From the NCBI GenBank assembly GCA_031255035.1, contig JAIRTI010000034.1, forward strand, positions 1 through 6,326: a DNA stretch of 6,326 bases, in the 5' to 3' direction. The DNA comes from Desulfovibrio sp. GTDB taxonomy: Bacteria > Desulfobacterota > Desulfovibrionia > Desulfovibrionales > Desulfovibrionaceae. Each line of letters opens with the position of its first letter. The first letter of the stretch is position 1. Position numbers and translations under genes: made by a program. Under the pieces are notes generated by a model. That model had not been told where the DNA came from, ran no database searches, and was given only the letters and a program-made list of their open reading frames with translations. Shown here in pieces: positions 1-6,326 of this stretch.

Positions 1-3
1 CGG

Positions 4-55
4 CCGGGGCGCTGCCCCGGACCCCGCCGGGGGAAATGATTTCCCCCGGACCCCC
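4..55 (+). repeat. Tandem GC-rich hairpin repeat modules
   Basis: There are two consecutive perfect hairpins. The first has a 7-bp stem (CCGGGGC at 4-10 with GCCCCGG at 14-20, loop GCT). The second has a 10-bp stem (CCGGGGGAAA at 27-36 with TTTCCCCCGG at 40-49, loop TGA). Each stem is followed by the same tail, so CCGGACCCC occurs at 17-25 and again at 46-54. A shared tail behind stems of different sequence suggests two members of a dispersed intergenic hairpin family (REP/BIME-like) rather than two unrelated terminators. Neither is followed by a T-tract on either strand. No coding sequence is visible in 1-212, which is the region downstream of the M16 protease gene. Confidence 0.6.
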
Positions 56-110
56 TCAGTTTGGGTTCCGGCTGCGCGTATCAACATGGCAACACTCCCG
101 TCACCCATTC

Positions 111-153
111 GCCGGGTCCAGGGCCGGCCCTGGCGCTGTGGGCAGAGCCCACA
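111..153 (-). repeat. Two adjacent hairpins, one matching the repeat tail in inverted orientation
   Basis: Positions 118-133 are a perfect 16-base palindrome (CCAGGGCCGGCCCTGG). Read on the minus strand it is followed by ACCCGGC, giving CCTGGACCC, which resembles the CCGGACCCC tail of the two modules at 4-55 but points the opposite way. Positions 137-153 form a second hairpin with a 7-bp stem (TGTGGGC with GCCCACA, loop AGA). Neither has a U-tract, so they are poor intrinsic terminators. They could still stabilise the 3' end of the M16 protease mRNA. I read them as part of the same mosaic of intergenic repeats. Confidence 0.45.
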
Positions 154-174
154 TGCGATCAAATTGGCTTCGAC

Positions 175-208
175 AAAATTAGAATTGCCGGATCCGTAGC
201 CGCCGGGC
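175..208 (-). terminator. Weak candidate terminator after the M16 protease gene
   Basis: Just after the protease stop codon, the minus strand can form a short imperfect stem (GCCCGG at 208-203 with CCGGC at 191-187, one bulged C). It is followed by an AT-rich stretch, AATTCTAATTTT, at 186-175. The stem is short and the T-run is interrupted, so this is only a possibility. No better intrinsic terminator is visible between the stop codon and the hairpin repeats at 111-153. Confidence 0.22.
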
Positions 209-212
209 TGTC

Positions 213-2891
213 TTACGGCAAGACCTTGAGTATATAGGCTTTTTCTGGTTGCAGATATTTTTGCGCCAGTTCCTTGATCTGTTCGGGACTGACTTTTTGC
301 GCCCTGTCGACCAGGGTCCGGGCCGTGTCGAGGGGCCGGTGCAGAACCGTGAGCACGGCCGCTTCGGCGCTGCGGGAGGCAAGGCTCTGGTGGTCGCGGT
401 AATAGTCGCCGGTCATCTGGTTTTTGCCGCGCAGCAGTTCCGCTTCGGGCAGCGTATCCCTTTGCAGGTCGCCGATGATTTTGCGGAAGCCGTCTTCGGC
501 CTGCCGCATTTTGTCGGGCTCGGTACCGATGTAGAATATCAGGACCCCGGCCTTTTCCGTTTTCCAGGGGAAGGCGGTTACCGTGTAGCCCAGGCCCTGC
601 GCGTCGCGCAGGTCGCGGAACAGCAGGCCGCTTTGCCCGGCCAGGACGTTCTGGAGCAGTTCAAGGCCCGGCTCGTCGGGGGAGCCGAACCCTACGGTTG
701 GATAAATCATGAATAAGTGCGCCTGGTTGCGCCCAGGAAGGCGGAGGTCCAGGTTTTTGTCCGTGCGCCATTGCGGGGCGTCCGGGGCTTGTTCCTCCAC
801 GGCTGGAATGGGCAGCTTTTCAACCGCCTCAAGGACGGCCTCGCGATCAAAGACGCCGCAGACCGCCAGAACCCAGGGTTGCAGGGTTTGCCGTTGCCAG
901 AATTCCCTGGCGTCCGTGGCCCGGAATTCGGCCACCCGCTCCTTCTCCCCCTGCTGCAAATAGCCGTAGGGATGGTTGCCGAACAGGAAGGGGAACATGC
1001 GCCTGAGCGCCAGGCCCGTCGGTTGATCCTCCCGGCTGACGATGGCGGCGATCTGGCTTTCGCGCACGCGGGTCGCTTCCTCTTCCTTCATGGCCGGCGT
1101 AACCAGCGAGTCGCGGAGCAGAGCGAACATGTCGTCCGCGAACCGTGCCGGCGCGTTCATGCTGATGGAAAAAGTCCGCCGTCCGCTGGAGGCGCCAAAG
1201 GCGGCGGCTCTGTCGGACAGGTATTCCTCCAGCATGGCGGCGTTGAGTTTTTTCGTGCCTTTGGTGAGCAGGGAAGCCGTAAATGCGGCCATCCCCTGAT
1301 CTTTTTCCGCAAGCAGGGAGTCGCCGCCCGTGAAGATCATGTTGACGGCGGTGTAGGGCAGGGTTTCATCGGGTATGAAGACCACGGTGCGTCCCTGGCC
1401 CAGATCCACAAGTTCGGTTTGGCCTTCGGCCCCGGCCGTGTCCGCCGCCGGGGCGCTTTCCCGGGCGGAAGCGCGGGACTTGCAGGTTTCCTGAAAGACC
1501 TGTTCAAGCCACGCGGCATGACTTTCCGGAGTCTGGCCGTTGACCCGGTGTTTTTTATCGGGCAGGGGCGTTTCGTTCGGAAGCAGGACCACCAGGCTGA
1601 AGTTGTCGGGCCTGAGGTGGCGGTTGATCAGATCGTGCAGCGTTGCCGGGTCGGTGGTGTTCACCGTGTTCAGGTAGTTGGCCTCGCTTTGCTCGCCTTC
1701 GCCGAAAAAGGCGAAGGTCCCCAGTTTTGAGGCGTAGCCGGCCAGGGTTTCCTTGGAACGGAAGATATCGTCCTCAATGTTCAATTTCGCCCGCTGCAAT
1801 TCTTCTTTGCTGAAGGCTGTCTTGTTGAGCCGCGCCAGATCCCTGGTAAAGTTCTTCCAGAACTCCGGCAGCTTTTCCGCATCGAGCACGGCGCGGATAT
1901 AGATCAAGCCGAGCCGCTCAAAACTGTAGTTGCTTACGGAGATGCTGTCCACCAGCCGCTTTTCGTACTTGTACAGGCGGTAAAAGCGGGAACTGGCGTC
2001 TCCGCCGAGGATCTGCGCCAGCACGTCAAGCTGGGCCGAGCGAACGTCGTTCATGCCCGGAACCGGCACGGCCAGAGCCAGGTGGACCTTGTTCCAGGGG
2101 CCGCTTTCCACCGTCGCGGTGAACGGGGCCGGGGCGGGCTCGCGAAGCGCGGCCGGCGGGACGACATCGTGATTGTTCCTCAGGTCGCCGAATTGCCTTT
2201 TCGCCTCGGCCAGGGCCTCGTCCGGGTCGACGTTGCCGCAGATCAGCAACAGCATGGAGGCCGGTTGGTAGAGGCGCTCGATATAGGCGCGCATGGTCTC
2301 GCTGCTGAGGCTGCGGACGGTGTTCTCGTAGCCGATGATCGGATTGTAGTAAGGCGTTCCCTTGAGGGCGGACTGAAGCGTCATGCGGAAAAGCCGCTGG
2401 CCGGGGTTGTCTTCGCCGCGATTAAGCTCGGCGACCACCACGTCCTTTTCCGACTCCAGTTCGGCCGGATCCAGAGACGGCTGGAACGCCATGTCTTTCA
2501 GGACGTCAAGCCCGGTCTTCCAATGTTCTTTGGTCATGTCCGTCAGGTAGTAGGTGAAGTCAAAGCTGGTGGCGGCGTTCAAATAGCCGCCCGTGGCTTC
2601 GATATCAGAGGCCACCTGCCCTTTGGGGCGCTTTTCCGTGCCCTTGAAGACCATGTGCTCAAGCATATGGCTGATGCCGGCTTCCTCCGGGCGTTCGTAG
2701 GCGGAACCAGCGTGTACATAGAGGCGAAGCGAAACCAGCGGGAAACGGTCGTCCGGCTTGACCAGCACGGTGAGCCCGTTGGCGAGTTTGGTGACGTGGC
2801 TTGTCTCCTGGGCGGGGGCTTCGGCAAGAGCCGAAGCAACGCTTGCTGTCATCATAAATAATCCTGTGATCAGTATGGTGAGAAAACGCAT
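213..2891 (-). CDS. Exported M16 family zinc metalloprotease (pitrilysin-like, two-half single chain)
   Basis: The 892-residue product should be a periplasmic zinc peptidase of the M16 family, cleaving peptides or small unfolded proteins inside a clamshell chamber. It has a signal peptide (basic MRF, hydrophobic core, probable cleavage after ALA at residue 23) with no lipobox Cys. The active N-terminal half carries the inverted zinc motif HMLEH at 75-79; Glu155 lies 76 residues after His79, the spacing expected for the third zinc ligand, and Glu148 is also in place. The second half (about 490-892) has no HxxEH and is the usual degenerate partner. It keeps the substrate-binding Arg762/Tyr769 pair (LRDAQGLGY), spaced as in insulin-degrading enzyme. 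A low-complexity Ala/Glu linker (about 471-490) joins the halves. The frame is open up to 3077, but I chose the ATG at 2889-2891 because it follows AGGAG by 5 bases and begins the signal peptide; longer versions would overlap the upstream gene. It lies 23 bases downstream of the radical SAM gene, so the two are probably co-transcribed. The family call is firm, but the natural substrate is unknown. Confidence 0.93.
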   Translation of the reverse strand: MRFLTILITGLFMMTASVASALAEAPAQETSHVTKLANGLTVLVKPDDRFPLVSLRLYVHAGSAYERPEEAGISHMLEHMVFKGTEKRPKGQVASDIEATGGYLNAATSFDFTYYLTDMTKEHWKTGLDVLKDMAFQPSLDPAELESEKDVVVAELNRGEDNPGQRLFRMTLQSALKGTPYYNPIIGYENTVRSLSSETMRAYIERLYQPASMLLLICGNVDPDEALAEAKRQFGDLRNNHDVVPPAALREPAPAPFTATVESGPWNKVHLALAVPVPGMNDVRSAQLDVLAQILGGDASSRFYRLYKYEKRLVDSISVSNYSFERLGLIYIRAVLDAEKLPEFWKNFTRDLARLNKTAFSKEELQRAKLNIEDDIFRSKETLAGYASKLGTFAFFGEGEQSEANYLNTVNTTDPATLHDLINRHLRPDNFSLVVLLPNETPLPDKKHRVNGQTPESHAAWLEQVFQETCKSRASARESAPAADTAGAEGQTELVDLGQGRTVVFIPDETLPYTAVNMIFTGGDSLLAEKDQGMAAFTASLLTKGTKKLNAAMLEEYLSDRAAAFGASSGRRTFSISMNAPARFADDMFALLRDSLVTPAMKEEEATRVRESQIAAIVSREDQPTGLALRRMFPFLFGNHPYGYLQQGEKERVAEFRATDAREFWQRQTLQPWVLAVCGVFDREAVLEAVEKLPIPAVEEQAPDAPQWRTDKNLDLRLPGRNQAHLFMIYPTVGFGSPDEPGLELLQNVLAGQSGLLFRDLRDAQGLGYTVTAFPWKTEKAGVLIFYIGTEPDKMRQAEDGFRKIIGDLQRDTLPEAELLRGKNQMTGDYYRDHQSLASRSAEAAVLTVLHRPLDTARTLVDRAQKVSPEQIKELAQKYLQPEKAYILKVLP

Positions 2892-2896
2892 AGCGA

Positions 2897-2901
2897 CTCC
2901 T
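2897..2901 (-). promoter_or_regulatory. Ribosome binding site deciding the M16 protease start
   Basis: The minus strand reads AGGAG, then five bases (TCGCT), then ATG at 2891-2889. This is a near-ideal Shine-Dalgarno sequence. It sits inside the 23-base gap after the radical SAM stop codon (TGA at 2917-2915), so the protease is translated independently although it is probably on the same mRNA. Confidence 0.85.
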
Positions 2902-2914
2902 GAAAATAAGCGCT

Positions 2915-5554
2915 TCAGCCCGGCCGGGGGCCGGTTCTGGTCAGGCGCAGGCGGGTGATGTCCGCGCTGTGTCCGGTAAAGGCGAGGGCGTGCAGGCAAA
3001 GGGCCAGGGGCGACACGTAGCCGCCGTGCTCCTGAGACCAGTCCAGCAGCAGCGCGCCCTCGCCCGAGTTCAAACATTCAATGTCAACGAAGAAGGCCCG
3101 CGCGTCAAGCAGGCGGACGCCTTTTTTGCCTTCCCGTTCCCAGGGAATGGCCGAAGCCCCGACGATCTCCTTGAGGGACCGGCATAAGGCCGCCTGGCCT
3201 TCATCAGCGCCGAGCCATTCCAGCCTGTAGCTTTCACGGATTTCGTCAGCCGGTTTCGCGCTTGACGGCAGTTCTTCAACGGACATCACCCGCACGCCGA
3301 GAGGCAGGGCCAGGTTCAGGGCTTCAAGGCTTTCACGCAGCGGGCGCGTTTCGCGAAGGAAAACGGCGAACCATTCGTTTTCGCTGGCCACGCCCACGGG
3401 CAGGGCGCGGCCGTAGCTCACCAGCGGCAGGGGGTGGTAACCTTGGCTGAAGCTCAAGGGCATGGCCGCCCTGCGCAAAGCCCGGTCAAAAATATGCTGT
3501 ATTTCCAGTTGGCTGAGAAAGGCGGCCGGGCCTTTGCGGGCGTAGGTGAAGAGCAGACGCGCGGCTTTGACGGCCAAGCGCGGGTCCGTGCCTTTCGGGA
3601 GGGGTTTTTTGCCGTTGGCCGGCTTCCCCGGCGCCTGGTCGCGGACCACGACCCGTCCGTACTGATCCAGGGTCACGCTGTGCGATTCCTGGTCGCGCCG
3701 CTCTCGGTTGAGAATGTTGCGGTACGCGGCGTCAGCCGTTCCCGGCAGGCGCTCAAGCGAAGACGGCCCGGCCTTGCTGTCGCAGACTCCGCATTCCCGG
3801 CAGGCGCCGTAGCGGCAGTCGTCCGAAATTTTGCCCTGGTCGGCCCGTTTCCGTTCGCGCAGGAAATGCTCGCGGGAAAGGCCGCTTTCCAGGTGATCCC
3901 ACGGCAGCGGGGCGTCATGGGGCCGGGCGCCGGTGTAGTCCTCGGCGCGAAGATTGTGCTCGTCCATGGCCTCAAGCCAGGGGGCCAGACTGAAGCCGTC
4001 CATCCAACTGGCGAAAATGGCCCCTTTCCGATAGGCGGATTCGACCACGTCGGCCAAGCGCCTGTCTCCCCTGGAGAAAATGCCTTCGAGCAGAGTCATG
4101 TCGGGTTCGTGCCAGCGCAGACGGATGCGTTTTTCCTTTTTCACCTCGTCCAGAAGCAGGGTGACGCGGCGGCGGATTTCCTCCAGCGATATCTGGGCGT
4201 CCCATTGGAACGGCGTGTGCGGTTTGGGGATGAAGGGCGACACGGCGGCGGTGATCTGCAAACGCTTGATGCCCGGCCCGGCGGCGTCGCGCGCCTTGCG
4301 GCAGAGATCGATGATGGCGCGCAAGTCGTCGTCCGTCTCCGTGGGCAGGCCGATCATGAAATAGAGTTTGACCTGTTGCCAGCCGTGCTCAAACAGCTTC
4401 CGCACGTGCAGAATAAGCTCTTCTTCCGTGATGCCCTTGTTGATGACGTTCCTGAGCCGCTGGCTGCCGGCCTCCGGGGCCAGGGTGGCCCCGGTGCGGC
4501 GGATGCCGGCCATGCGTTCCATGACGGCGTCGTCAATGGAGCCCACCCTGAGGGAGGGCAGGGAGACGGAAACCTGTTCGGCCGCGCAGCGCTCGGTGGC
4601 GTCGAGGAACAGCTCCTTCAAGGCGGAAAAGTCGCCGGCACTGAGAGAGAGAAAGGAAACGTCGTCAAATCCCGTCCGGTTCAGACAGTCGTCCAGAATA
4701 CGGCGCAGGCGCGTGATATTGCGCTCACGCGCCGGGCGGTACAGGCTTCCGGCCTGGCAGAAGCGGCAGCCTCGGGTGCAGCCGCGCGCGATTTCCAGGG
4801 CCAGGCGGTTGTGCACCGCGCCAAAGGGGATAGGCTGGGCGACGGGATACGGGGCCTCGTCCATGTCCGGGACGATGCGCCGCACAGGGCGGCTGTGATG
4901 CTCATACAGCGGCCGCAGTTTCCCGGTGTCGTCCTCTTCAAAGAATTCGGGGACATAGACGCCGGGAATCCGGCTCAAGAGCGTCAGCAGTTCGAGGCGG
5001 CCGAGTTTTGTGTCCTTGGCGCGTTCGACGGCCGCAAGAACTTCGGGGAACACAGCCTCGCCTTCGCCCAGGATCATGGCGTCCACAAAGGGCGCCAGCG
5101 GTTCGGCGGAGAGCGTGCAGCCGCCGCCGGCCAGAAGGAGCGGCCAGGGCCTGCCGGTGTCTCTCCGCCGCGCCGACCGCAAGGGGATACCGGCAAGATC
5201 CAGGATATACAGGATATTGCTATAGCATAGCTCATGGGTGACGCTGAAACCGAGAACGTCCAGGTCCGCCAGGGGCGTGTCCGATTCGAGGGCGCACAGC
5301 GGCGCCTGATGCTCCGTCAGCACCCGTCCGGCGTCGCGGCAGGGCGTGAAGACGCGTTCCGCCTGCCAGTGATCGCGCTGGTTGATGATGGCGTACAGAA
5401 TTTTCTGGCCCAGATAGGACATGCCGACTTCGTACATATCGGGAAAGACCAGGCCGACATGGAGCCGCACATCCTGAGGTCGTTTGTGGACCGAACCTTC
5501 CTCAATGCCGAGGTAGCGGCTGGGTTTGGGCAGAAGGGGAAGAAGTTCGCGCAT
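2915..5554 (-). CDS. B12-binding-like radical SAM protein fused to DUF2344 (TIGR03960-TIGR03936 type)
   Basis: The 879-residue product is a cytoplasmic radical SAM enzyme of the uncharacterised TIGR03960 family fused to its usual partner domain TIGR03936/DUF2344; I know no established substrate. Domains in order: a B12-binding-like Rossmann region at about 25-180 ([13 protein letters not shown], then GGGC and ILGEGEA); a radical SAM barrel at about 245-480 with the cluster motif CTRGCRFC (Cys259, Cys263, Cys266, CX3CX2C) and GLPTETDDD; a family tail with RGDRRLADV near 496; a second Cys cluster (Cys580, Cys585, Cys588, Cys591) that may bind another Fe-S cluster or metal; a hydrophilic linker (about 612-660); and DUF2344 at about 665-870 ([16 protein letters not shown], then FSQGYHPLP). 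In many bacteria the two parts are separate neighbouring genes. The start is uncertain. I chose the ATG at 5554 because family members begin close to the PSRYLG segment, but it has no clear Shine-Dalgarno. ATGs at 5599 and 5590 are in frame and fall in a hairpin. The open frame reaches a TTG at 5758, but that codon overlaps the terminator of the upstream gene and is unlikely. It is probably the first gene of an operon with the M16 protease. Confidence 0.9.
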   Translation of the reverse strand: MRELLPLLPKPSRYLGIEEGSVHKRPQDVRLHVGLVFPDMYEVGMSYLGQKILYAIINQRDHWQAERVFTPCRDAGRVLTEHQAPLCALESDTPLADLDVLGFSVTHELCYSNILYILDLAGIPLRSARRRDTGRPWPLLLAGGGCTLSAEPLAPFVDAMILGEGEAVFPEVLAAVERAKDTKLGRLELLTLLSRIPGVYVPEFFEEDDTGKLRPLYEHHSRPVRRIVPDMDEAPYPVAQPIPFGAVHNRLALEIARGCTRGCRFCQAGSLYRPARERNITRLRRILDDCLNRTGFDDVSFLSLSAGDFSALKELFLDATERCAAEQVSVSLPSLRVGSIDDAVMERMAGIRRTGATLAPEAGSQRLRNVINKGITEEELILHVRKLFEHGWQQVKLYFMIGLPTETDDDLRAIIDLCRKARDAAGPGIKRLQITAAVSPFIPKPHTPFQWDAQISLEEIRRRVTLLLDEVKKEKRIRLRWHEPDMTLLEGIFSRGDRRLADVVESAYRKGAIFASWMDGFSLAPWLEAMDEHNLRAEDYTGARPHDAPLPWDHLESGLSREHFLRERKRADQGKISDDCRYGACRECGVCDSKAGPSSLERLPGTADAAYRNILNRERRDQESHSVTLDQYGRVVVRDQAPGKPANGKKPLPKGTDPRLAVKAARLLFTYARKGPAAFLSQLEIQHIFDRALRRAAMPLSFSQGYHPLPLVSYGRALPVGVASENEWFAVFLRETRPLRESLEALNLALPLGVRVMSVEELPSSAKPADEIRESYRLEWLGADEGQAALCRSLKEIVGASAIPWEREGKKGVRLLDARAFFVDIECLNSGEGALLLDWSQEHGGYVSPLALCLHALAFTGHSADITRLRLTRTGPRPG

Positions 5555-5584
5555 GGCGTGTGGCGGGTTGCGTCCCCAGGGCTG

Positions 5585-5608
5585 GAGCATTTCACACATG
5601 AAACGCTC
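5585..5608 (-). promoter_or_regulatory. Leader hairpin or dyad upstream of the radical SAM gene
   Basis: On the minus strand, arm GAGCGTTTCA (5608-5599) faces arm TGAAATGCTC (5594-5585) across a four-base loop. The only non-Watson-Crick position is G opposite T. It becomes a G-U wobble in the minus-strand RNA, giving a continuous 10-bp hairpin, whereas the plus strand would have an A-C mismatch. This favours an RNA element in the radical SAM transcript, though a protein-binding operator with TTTCA-N4-TGAAA symmetry is also possible. It lies 30 bases before the chosen start and includes the alternative ATGs at 5599 and 5590. There is no following T-tract, so it is not a terminator. Confidence 0.45.
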
Positions 5609-5650
5609 TGCAAGGATGTGTCCGCAAATTCTTGCCGCGAAACAGGAGCA

Positions 5651-5667
5651 GGCGGGCTTTGCCCGCC
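5651..5667. other. Perfect GC-rich hairpin in the radical SAM leader
   Basis: GGCGGGC at 5651-5657 pairs with GCCCGCC at 5661-5667 around a TTT loop (AAA on the minus strand). No T-run follows on either strand, so an intrinsic terminator is unlikely. It lies between the terminator of the small upstream gene and the radical SAM start. It could be a leader structure, or another short intergenic hairpin repeat like those at 1-153. I could not identify a convincing -35/-10 pair for the radical SAM operon anywhere in 5609-5743. Confidence 0.4.
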
Positions 5668-5743
5668 CTAAGCGAACTGTTTCAAGCGTAATCGCTGTAC
5701 GGACAGGGGCGGCCGTCGCGCGGGAAGGGCGCTCGAAAGCCGG

Positions 5744-5785
5744 AAAAAGACGCGGCAAAGGGCGTTACGGCCCCGTGCCGCGTCT
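5744..5785 (-). terminator. Intrinsic terminator of the Sm-like small gene
   Basis: On the minus strand, AGACGCGGCA (5785-5776) pairs perfectly with TGCCGCGTCT (5757-5748) over 10 bp, and the 3' arm runs into TTTTT (5748-5744). The 18-base loop contains further short G/C complementarity (GGG at 5760-5762 with CCC at 5772-5774). The structure begins 34 bases past the stop codon at 5820. The T-tract makes it directional for minus-strand transcription. It should separate the small gene from the radical SAM/protease operon, which then needs its own promoter within about 5609-5743. Confidence 0.8.
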
Positions 5786-5819
5786 GAAAAACACCGTGCG
5801 CAAGCGGGGCCGGGCCGCT

Positions 5820-6152
5820 TCAGCGAATCAGGCCCGTGTTGCCGTTGCCCTTCAGGTTCAGGCCGCCCAGGCCGCCCGAGGAAAGGGTCAGGTTCGAGCA
5901 GGCTTCCATGTATTTCGTTTTCAGCTCTTCAGGACAGGTCTTGTATTCATAAATAACGTGCGACAGCGAAACGCTGCCGGAAAACTCGTTGTCAAACGGG
6001 TAGCCGAAGGGCATGAGCATCATCTGGACGCCCTGCTTGGTAGGCACGGTTTGCAGGACGGCCGGATCATTGAGCGCGCCGCCGGCCTTGTCGTATTTGC
6101 CGAGGGCCGTTTCTCCGGTGACGAGCTTTACCATGCGAATGTCATAAGCCAT
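5820..6152 (-). CDS. Small conserved protein, probable Sm/LSm-like fold
   Basis: The 110-residue product has no signal peptide or membrane segment and is presumably cytoplasmic. I do not recognise a named gene. The N-terminal pattern resembles an Sm1 motif: M7-V-K-L-V-T-G-E-T-A-L-G-K-Y, that is V-x-L-x-x-G-x-x-x-x-G, then L27-N-D. The segment DPAVLQTVPTKQGVQMMLMP (29-48), the PFGYPFDNEF block (48-57) and HVIYEYKTCPEEL (65-77) recall the small Sm-like proteins described from cyanophage and marine sequences, as I remember them. Sm-like proteins form rings that bind RNA. The C-terminal 20 residues (91-110) are Gly/Asn/Leu-rich, probably disordered, and end in LIR. The start is well supported: GAGGAG six bases before the ATG. 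It is a monocistronic unit with a TTGACA-bearing upstream region and its own terminator. The CDS is secure; the fold is an inference, and RNA binding is not shown. Confidence 0.85.
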   Translation of the reverse strand: MAYDIRMVKLVTGETALGKYDKAGGALNDPAVLQTVPTKQGVQMMLMPFGYPFDNEFSGSVSLSHVIYEYKTCPEELKTKYMEACSNLTLSSGGLGGLNLKGNGNTGLIR

Positions 6153-6158
6153 GCGTTT

Positions 6159-6164
6159 CTCCTC
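6159..6164 (-). promoter_or_regulatory. Ribosome binding site of the Sm-like small gene
   Basis: The minus strand reads GAGGAG, then AAACGC, then ATG at 6152-6150. The strong Shine-Dalgarno at six-base spacing fixes this ATG as the start over the next in-frame Met (residue 7). Confidence 0.85.
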
Positions 6165-6180
6165 GAAGGAATTTCAGTTG

Positions 6181-6209
6181 TAGGTAGGCAGCCAGTGGGC
6201 TTCTGTCAA
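6181..6209 (-). promoter_or_regulatory. Candidate sigma-70 promoter of the Sm-like small gene
   Basis: The minus strand carries a perfect -35 hexamer, TTGACA, at 6209-6204. Seventeen bases further on is TACCTA at 6186-6181, which matches the -10 consensus only at its first two bases. The location, about 30 to 60 bases before the start codon, is right for a promoter. The poor -10 means this is a candidate only. Confidence 0.4.
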
Positions 6210-6211
6210 GG

Positions 6212-6240
6212 AAAAATGAGACCCGGCGGCAATTCTCATT
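6212..6240 (-). terminator. Weak dyad with T-run, possible terminator of a gene beyond the window
   Basis: On the minus strand, AATGAGA (6240-6234) and TCTCATT (6221-6215) form a 7-bp stem with a 12-base loop. The stem ends in TTTTT (6216-6212). Only two of the seven pairs are G-C, so this is weak. It sits directly upstream of the TTGACA box and could instead be an operator for the small gene. The rest of 6241-6293 shows no gene. Confidence 0.3.
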
Positions 6241-6292
6241 ATGAACTTTTTGCGGCCCCCCATGCGCCAACTGTGAAAGGCAATGCCTCCGG

Positions 6293-6326
<34 letters not shown>

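Noticed and set aside
717..1730. Plus-strand open frame (337 codons) antisense to the M16 protease gene
   Set aside because: No domain or credible ribosome binding site was found, and the opposite strand encodes a well-supported M16 protease.
2082..2861. Plus-strand open frame (259 codons) antisense to the M16 N-terminal half
   Set aside because: It is a shadow of the zinc-motif half of the protease, with no recognisable protein features.
2892..3077. 62-codon N-terminal extension of the M16 protease
   Set aside because: It would overlap the radical SAM gene and place low-complexity Arg/Pro sequence before a typical signal peptide. AGGAG five bases before the ATG at 2891 settles the start.
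3434..5230. Long plus-strand open frame (598 codons) antisense to the radical SAM gene
   Set aside because: It lies wholly inside a gene with clear family motifs on the other strand. Its translation shows no recognisable domain. Long antisense frames are expected in GC-rich coding DNA.
5622..5640. Sigma-54-like GG...GC element on the minus strand in the radical SAM leader
   Set aside because: The GG and GC are nine bases apart instead of ten, and the flanking consensus bases are missing.
5555..5758. 68-codon extension of the radical SAM protein to a TTG start
   Set aside because: The TTG is in the stem and loop of the upstream gene's terminator, and the extension contains two hairpins and no family-like residues.
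5820..6152. The small protein as a modified-peptide precursor (Gly/Asn-rich C-terminus) for the radical SAM enzyme
   Set aside because: It reads as a folded domain along residues 1-90, it is separated from the radical SAM gene by a strong terminator, and the radical SAM family is not the SPASM type used in such pathways.
6229..6246. Fur-box-like hexamers CATAAT and GAGAAT upstream of the small gene
   Set aside because: Only two hexamers match and the required inverted third hexamer is absent, so the match is not above what an AT-rich patch would give.

Overview
The window is a GC-rich bacterial fragment with three protein-coding genes, all on the minus strand and occupying most of its length. 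Gene content and style suggest a sulfate-reducer-like deltaproteobacterium (Desulfobacterota, probably Desulfovibrionaceae). The reasons are a fused radical SAM/DUF2344 protein, a small conserved protein of the kind I associate with that group, and GC-rich hairpin repeats between genes. This placement is an inference from family memory and was not tested by a search.

Layout in the direction of transcription (high to low coordinates). (1) 6241-6326 holds no gene and ends in 33 consecutive G residues, most likely an assembly or sequencing artefact at a contig edge. (2) 6150-6240 holds a weak dyad, a TTGACA -35-like box and a strong ribosome binding site for a small gene. (3) 5820-6152 encodes a 110-residue protein that reads as a stand-alone Sm/LSm-like beta-barrel protein, followed by a good intrinsic terminator at 5744-5785. 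(4) 5555-5743 is a leader of about 190 bases with two hairpins. One of them forms a continuous 10-bp stem only in the minus-strand RNA and overlaps two alternative start codons. (5) 2915-5554 encodes an 879-residue radical SAM enzyme with a B12-binding-like N-terminal region, a CX3CX2C cluster, a second Cys cluster and a fused DUF2344 domain. (6) After a gap of only 23 bases, 213-2891 encodes an 892-residue exported M16 zinc metalloprotease with one active and one degenerate half. (7) 1-212 is gene-free and contains a mosaic of GC-rich hairpin repeats.

The radical SAM gene and the M16 protease gene are almost certainly one transcription unit. The small Sm-like gene is a separate monocistronic unit. 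The least understood parts are the radical SAM/DUF2344 fusion (no established reaction that I know of), its coupling to a periplasmic protease, and the Sm-like small protein. I see no CRISPR array, tRNA, rRNA or transposase gene. Both ends look like repeat-limited contig ends, so the window may be a whole contig.
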